7,570 nt of DNA. Source: an uncultured Duncaniella sp. GTDB lineage: Bacteria > Bacteroidota > Bacteroidia > Bacteroidales > Muribaculaceae. Both the position numbers and the translations under genes were made by a program. Below the pieces are notes generated by a model, which saw nothing but the letters and a program-made list of their open reading frames with translations, had not been told where the DNA came from and ran no database searches. Location: assembly GCF_910577345.1 (NCBI RefSeq), contig NZ_CAJTMT010000033.1, positions 1 to 7,570 of the forward strand, read 5' to 3'. Shown one piece after another: positions 5,462 through 7,570 of this stretch (its first letter is position 1; each line of letters opens with the position of its first letter).

Positions 5462-6157
5462 GGAGATGAAGCGCTCGGCTTCAGCGAGGTCAGAGGGATG
5501 GTCCACGTCGATAATCTTGGTGAACTGCCAGGCTTTGAGCCTCATGCCGGAGGCGATGAGGGCGCGCTGGAAGTCGCGCATACGGCTGACACCTGCCCGC
5601 GCGCAGTCCTCAAGGATGTCGAGCGCGGAGGGGCGGAGGAGGTAGATGCCACCGGACACGAAGCGCACCCCGGGGACGGGGCAGTCGAGGAAACCGGTGA
5701 TGTCGCCCTCAGTGGTGGCGGCGACATAGAGGGGTTTCTCGTCGGCGATGTAGGTGGTGACGGCCATGTAGCCGTCGGTGTCAGGGTCGGCTTCGAAGTC
5801 GGCGATGAACTGCGCGAACTCCTCGGGACGGAAGACGGTGTCGACCGTCATCAGGCAGAAGGGTTGACTGCCGTCAATCTCAGCAGCGAGGGCGTGGAAG
5901 CTTTCCATCGACCCGCCGGTGGATTTCTCCATGACTGTCAGCTCGGCGCGCGGAGTAAGTGCGCGCAGGGTTGCCGGGACCTCCGGCATGGCCGGATTGG
6001 TGATGACGCTGATGCGTCCGGCTCCCATGCTGTCGAGTATGCCGACAAGACGCACGATCATCGGCTCTCCTGCGAGCTCGACAAGGGGCTTGGGGCGCGC
6101 TTCGCCTTCATTGCTGAGGCGTGAGCCTTGTCCGGCGGCTATGATGGCATAGTTCAT
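5456..6157 (-). CDS. Sugar/alcohol-phosphate nucleotidyltransferase
   Basis: A 233-residue single-domain cytosolic protein of the NTP_transferase (GT-A-like) fold. The start at ATG 6157 puts the nucleotide-binding loop AAGQGSR (residues 7-13) at the very N-terminus, as the family requires. A frame open to 6721 would add about 188 Ser/Pro/Thr-rich residues antiparallel to no known domain, so it is rejected. Other marks are Lys23 in RPKPLVELAG, TVDTVF with Asp106 (metal), FVSGGIYLL (166-174), and IIDVDHPSDL with Asp217 and Asp219 near the C-terminus. Such enzymes activate a phosphorylated sugar or alcohol with CTP, UTP, GTP or dTTP. Candidates here include an inositol-1-phosphate cytidylyltransferase-like role feeding one of the two CDP-alcohol transferases, but the substrate cannot be read from motifs. 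It starts 40 bp after pdxA. Confidence 0.9.
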   Translation of the reverse strand: MNYAIIAAGQGSRLSNEGEARPKPLVELAGEPMIVRLVGILDSMGAGRISVITNPAMPEVPATLRALTPRAELTVMEKSTGGSMESFHALAAEIDGSQPFCLMTVDTVFRPEEFAQFIADFEADPDTDGYMAVTTYIADEKPLYVAATTEGDITGFLDCPVPGVRFVSGGIYLLRPSALDILEDCARAGVSRMRDFQRALIASGMRLKAWQFTKIIDVDHPSDLAEAERFISG

Positions 6158-6197
6158 GGCTGTTTTTTGACGGCTGGAGGATTGGTTATGCTTTGGC

Positions 6198-7292
6198 TTA
6201 TTGACGTTCGGGCTTCTCGGCGGGGAGCTTGTCGTTGCCCTTGTCGTAGAACTGACGGCGGAGGGGGTTGGCCGTGGCCTCGGCCTCACGACGGCGGTTG
6301 CGGTAGATGTCGATGGCGGCATAGATGGCCTCGCGCATTGACTGCTCGTCGGCCTTGCCCTGTCCGGCGATGTCGTAGGCGGTGCCGTGGTCGGGAGAGG
6401 TGCGCACGAAGGGGAGACCGGCGGTGTAGTTGACGCCGTTCTCTCCGGAGAGGAGTTTGAAGGGGGTGAGACCCTGGTCGTGGTACATGGCGAGGATGCC
6501 GTCGAACTTGGTGTAGGCACCGCTGCCGAAGAAGCCGTCGGCGGGGTAGGGGCCGAAGGCGAGGACGCGGCGTTTGGAAGCCTCGGCGATGGCGGGGGCG
6601 ATGATTTCGGCTTCCTCATTGCCGATGACACCTGCGTCGCCTGCGTGGGGGTTGAGGGAGAGGACGGCGATGCGGGGGCCGTGGATGCCGAAGTCTTCGA
6701 TGAGGGAGCGGTTGAAGGCAACGATCTTATCGGTGATGGCCTTGGCGGTGATTTTGCCTGCTACAGCCGCGAGGGGGTCGTGGATGGTGACGAGGGCAAC
6801 GCGCAGGTTTTCGCTACACATTATCATCATGGCGTGACGGCCTTCGCCGAGACGCTCTTCGAGATACTCGGTGTGGCCGGGGAAGTTGAATTCCTCGCTG
6901 TGGATGGTGTGTTTGTTGATGGGAGCGGTGACGAGTACGTCGATGAGGCCGTCGCGGAGGTCGGAGACGGCGCGTTCGAGGGCTGCGAGGGCTGCCTTTC
7001 CGGCAGTCTCGGTGGGTTGGCCGGGTTCAATCTTGCAGTCTTCGCCGACGACGTTGATGATGTTGATCTGATCATCAGCCGCATCGTCGGGGGAATCAAT
7101 CTGGAAGAGCTTGAATTCGGGCAGCTCCATGCCCTTGCGGTAGTAGTTGGCTATTTTGGCTGAGCCGTAGATCACCGGGGTGCAGAGTTCGGTGATTCGG
7201 GTGTCGCTCAGGGCTTTGAGCAGCACTTCGTAGCCGATTCCGTTGATGTCGCCGTGGGTGATGCCGACACGTATTTTTTTGTCTTGTTCCAT
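6198..7292 (-). CDS. pdxA: 4-hydroxythreonine-4-phosphate dehydrogenase PdxA
   Basis: A 364-residue enzyme that oxidises 4-phosphooxy-L-threonine with NAD+; PdxJ uses the product to make pyridoxine 5'-phosphate (DXP-dependent vitamin B6 pathway). Diagnostic blocks are ITHGDINGIG (11-20), TAPINKHTI (122-130), FPGHTEYL (137-144, substrate His140-Thr141), LNPHAGD (213-219), YHDQGLTPFK (270-279) and the TSPDHGTAYDIAG block (298-310). The three metal-binding histidines correspond to His171, His216 and His271. The protein is about 30 residues longer than E. coli PdxA, mainly through a charged C-terminal tail (about 332-364). It is the first gene of the tight minus-strand run. A terminator-like hairpin and a repeat array lie upstream, so the promoter probably falls in 7293-7376. 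No missing catalytic residue is seen. Confidence 0.97.
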   Translation of the reverse strand: MEQDKKIRVGITHGDINGIGYEVLLKALSDTRITELCTPVIYGSAKIANYYRKGMELPEFKLFQIDSPDDAADDQINIINVVGEDCKIEPGQPTETAGKAALAALERAVSDLRDGLIDVLVTAPINKHTIHSEEFNFPGHTEYLEERLGEGRHAMMIMCSENLRVALVTIHDPLAAVAGKITAKAITDKIVAFNRSLIEDFGIHGPRIAVLSLNPHAGDAGVIGNEEAEIIAPAIAEASKRRVLAFGPYPADGFFGSGAYTKFDGILAMYHDQGLTPFKLLSGENGVNYTAGLPFVRTSPDHGTAYDIAGQGKADEQSMREAIYAAIDIYRNRRREAEATANPLRRQFYDKGNDKLPAEKPERQ

Positions 7293-7347
7293 TGCTTTGG
7301 AGTAGGGGTTATGGTGGCTTTTGCGGTGTGCGAAAGCCTATTATCCT

Positions 7348-7355
7348 CAAATTAA
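7348..7355 (-). promoter_or_regulatory. Weak candidate Bacteroidota -7 box upstream of pdxA
   Basis: Read on the minus strand, the site is TTAATTTG, one mismatch from the Bacteroides -7 consensus TAnnTTTG. It lies 55 bp upstream of the pdxA ATG. A T-rich run (7370-7375) lies roughly where the -33 TTTG element would be, but no exact TTTG is present. This is the best candidate in 7293-7376 and is weakly supported. Confidence 0.25.
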
Positions 7356-7369
7356 TCGGTAAAATTACG

Positions 7370-7417
7370 AAAAAATCCCTCACCAACGGGGTTGGCGAGG
7401 GAATGGTGAGGGTTTTT
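7370..7417. terminator. Bidirectional terminator-like hairpin upstream of pdxA
   Basis: CCCTCACC (7377-7384) pairs perfectly with GGTGAGGG (7405-7412). A competing inner hairpin pairs 7377-7387 with 7391-7401 (one A/C mismatch, GGG loop). The outer stem is flanked by A6 (7370-7375) on the left and T5 (7413-7417) on the right, so each strand reads stem then U tract. The minus-strand direction is the more useful one: it would stop a transcript entering from beyond the right edge before pdxA. Two alternative folds could also permit attenuation, but no leader peptide or ligand site is seen. Confidence 0.7.
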
Positions 7418-7435
7418 AACGCTTTTTAACGTGCA

Positions 7436-7468
7436 GGGGGGAGGGGAGGAGGCTGATGGGGGAGGAGG
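7436..7468. repeat. G-rich purine tract adjoining the tandem array
   Basis: The plus strand is almost pure purine, with G runs of 6 (7436-7441), 4 (7443-7446) and 5 (7458-7462) separated by A, GA or CTGAT. It looks like a degenerate lead-in to the GGGCTAATA array. No gene or regulatory motif is visible in it. Confidence 0.6.
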
Positions 7469-7570
7469 CTAATAGGGCAAATAGGGCTAATAAGGCTAAT
7501 AGGGGATAAGGCTAATAGGCCTAATAGGGCAAATAGGGCTAATAGGGCTAATAGGGGATAGGGCTAATAG
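7467..7570. repeat. Hierarchical tandem repeat: 9-bp GGGCTAATA-type unit within a 52-bp unit, cut by the window edge
   Basis: Variants of a 9-mer (GGGCTAATA, GGGCAAATA, AGGCTAATA) are repeated head to tail. A larger period of 52 bp is visible: the block beginning GGGCAAATA at 7475 recurs at 7527, and the 44 bases available of the second copy match the first except at two A/G positions. A shorter GGGGATA element occurs at the same place in each large unit. The array continues past the right edge. TAA and TAG occur in many units in one orientation, and no plausible protein spans it. It lies between the terminator-like hairpin and an unseen upstream gene. Confidence 0.93.

Noticed and set aside
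4824..6124. Long plus-strand open frames (4824-5645 and 5432-6124) antisense to the ATP-grasp and nucleotidyltransferase genes
   Set aside because: Both strands cannot plausibly code here; only the minus strand shows family motifs. The plus frames are codon-bias shadows.
6158..6721. N-terminal extension of the nucleotidyltransferase frame into pdxA (about 188 residues)
   Set aside because: The extension is Ser/Pro/Thr low complexity and lies within pdxA in another frame. The nucleotide-binding loop follows directly after the Met at 6157, as expected for the family start.
6387..7163. 258-codon plus-strand open frame antisense to pdxA, Gly/Asp/Glu/Val rich
   Set aside because: It is the mirror of a strongly supported pdxA gene; its composition is that of the reverse strand of GC-rich codons, and no domain is recognisable.
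7467..7570. CRISPR array
   Set aside because: Units are 9 bp and contiguous, with no unique spacers of constant length and no cas genes in the window; this is a tandem repeat.
1..7570. tRNA, rRNA, insertion sequence or phage genes
   Set aside because: No cloverleaf, rRNA-like stretch, transposase, integrase or terminal inverted repeats were recognised on either strand.

Overview
The window reads as a chromosomal segment from a gut-type member of the Bacteroidales. A GC-rich Muribaculaceae-like genome fits best, but genus cannot be fixed from this sequence. The basis is protein style (a Bacteroidota-type long PdxA and an Aur1-like PAP2 protein beside CDP-alcohol transferases), the lack of strong Shine-Dalgarno sequences, and A/T-rich leaders. 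All credible genes lie on the minus strand, so transcription runs from right to left. Every long plus-strand reading frame is an antisense shadow.

Layout in transcription order (right to left): (1) 7475-7570, a hierarchical tandem repeat at the window edge (9-bp GGGCTAATA-type unit inside a 52-bp unit), preceded on its left by a G-rich tract. (2) 7370-7417, a two-sided hairpin that looks like a terminator insulating what follows. (3) pdxA, 7292-6198. (4) A sugar/alcohol-phosphate nucleotidyltransferase, 6157-5456. (5) A 104-bp gap with a small hairpin and an 11-bp direct repeat. (6) An unassigned ATP-grasp protein, 5351-4485. (7) A PgpA-family lipid phosphatase, 4488-3955. (8) A GtrA-family membrane protein, 3923-3345. 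(9) A phosphatidylinositol-phosphate-synthase-like CDP-alcohol phosphatidyltransferase, 3307-2591. (10) A PAP2/Aur1-like inositol phosphorylceramide synthase, 2553-1609. (11) A second, divergent CDP-alcohol phosphatidyltransferase, 1609-665. (12) A HAD-superfamily protein whose 3' end is cut by the left edge, 678-1. The genes are tightly packed (ATGA, TGATG and 14-nt overlaps; gaps of 31-40 bp otherwise), which suggests one operon or two coupled ones.

The core is a bacterial inositol-lipid pathway. The PIPS-like enzyme would join CDP-diacylglycerol and inositol phosphate to phosphatidylinositol phosphate. The PgpA-type phosphatase would remove the phosphate to give phosphatidylinositol. The Aur1-like PAP2 enzyme would move phosphoinositol onto (dihydro)ceramide. 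This is the logic described for Bacteroides thetaiotaomicron (recalled as the BT_1522-BT_1526 region; locus tags not checked here). The myo-inositol-phosphate synthase expected in that pathway is not in this window.

The most interesting part is what surrounds the core: an ATP-grasp protein, a nucleotidyltransferase, a second CDP-alcohol transferase with its last motif aspartate displaced by one residue, and a HAD protein lacking the usual second motif-I aspartate. Together they look like the parts list (activate, transfer, dephosphorylate) for a second, uncharacterised phospho-headgroup or a modification of the inositol lipid. That second pathway is inference.
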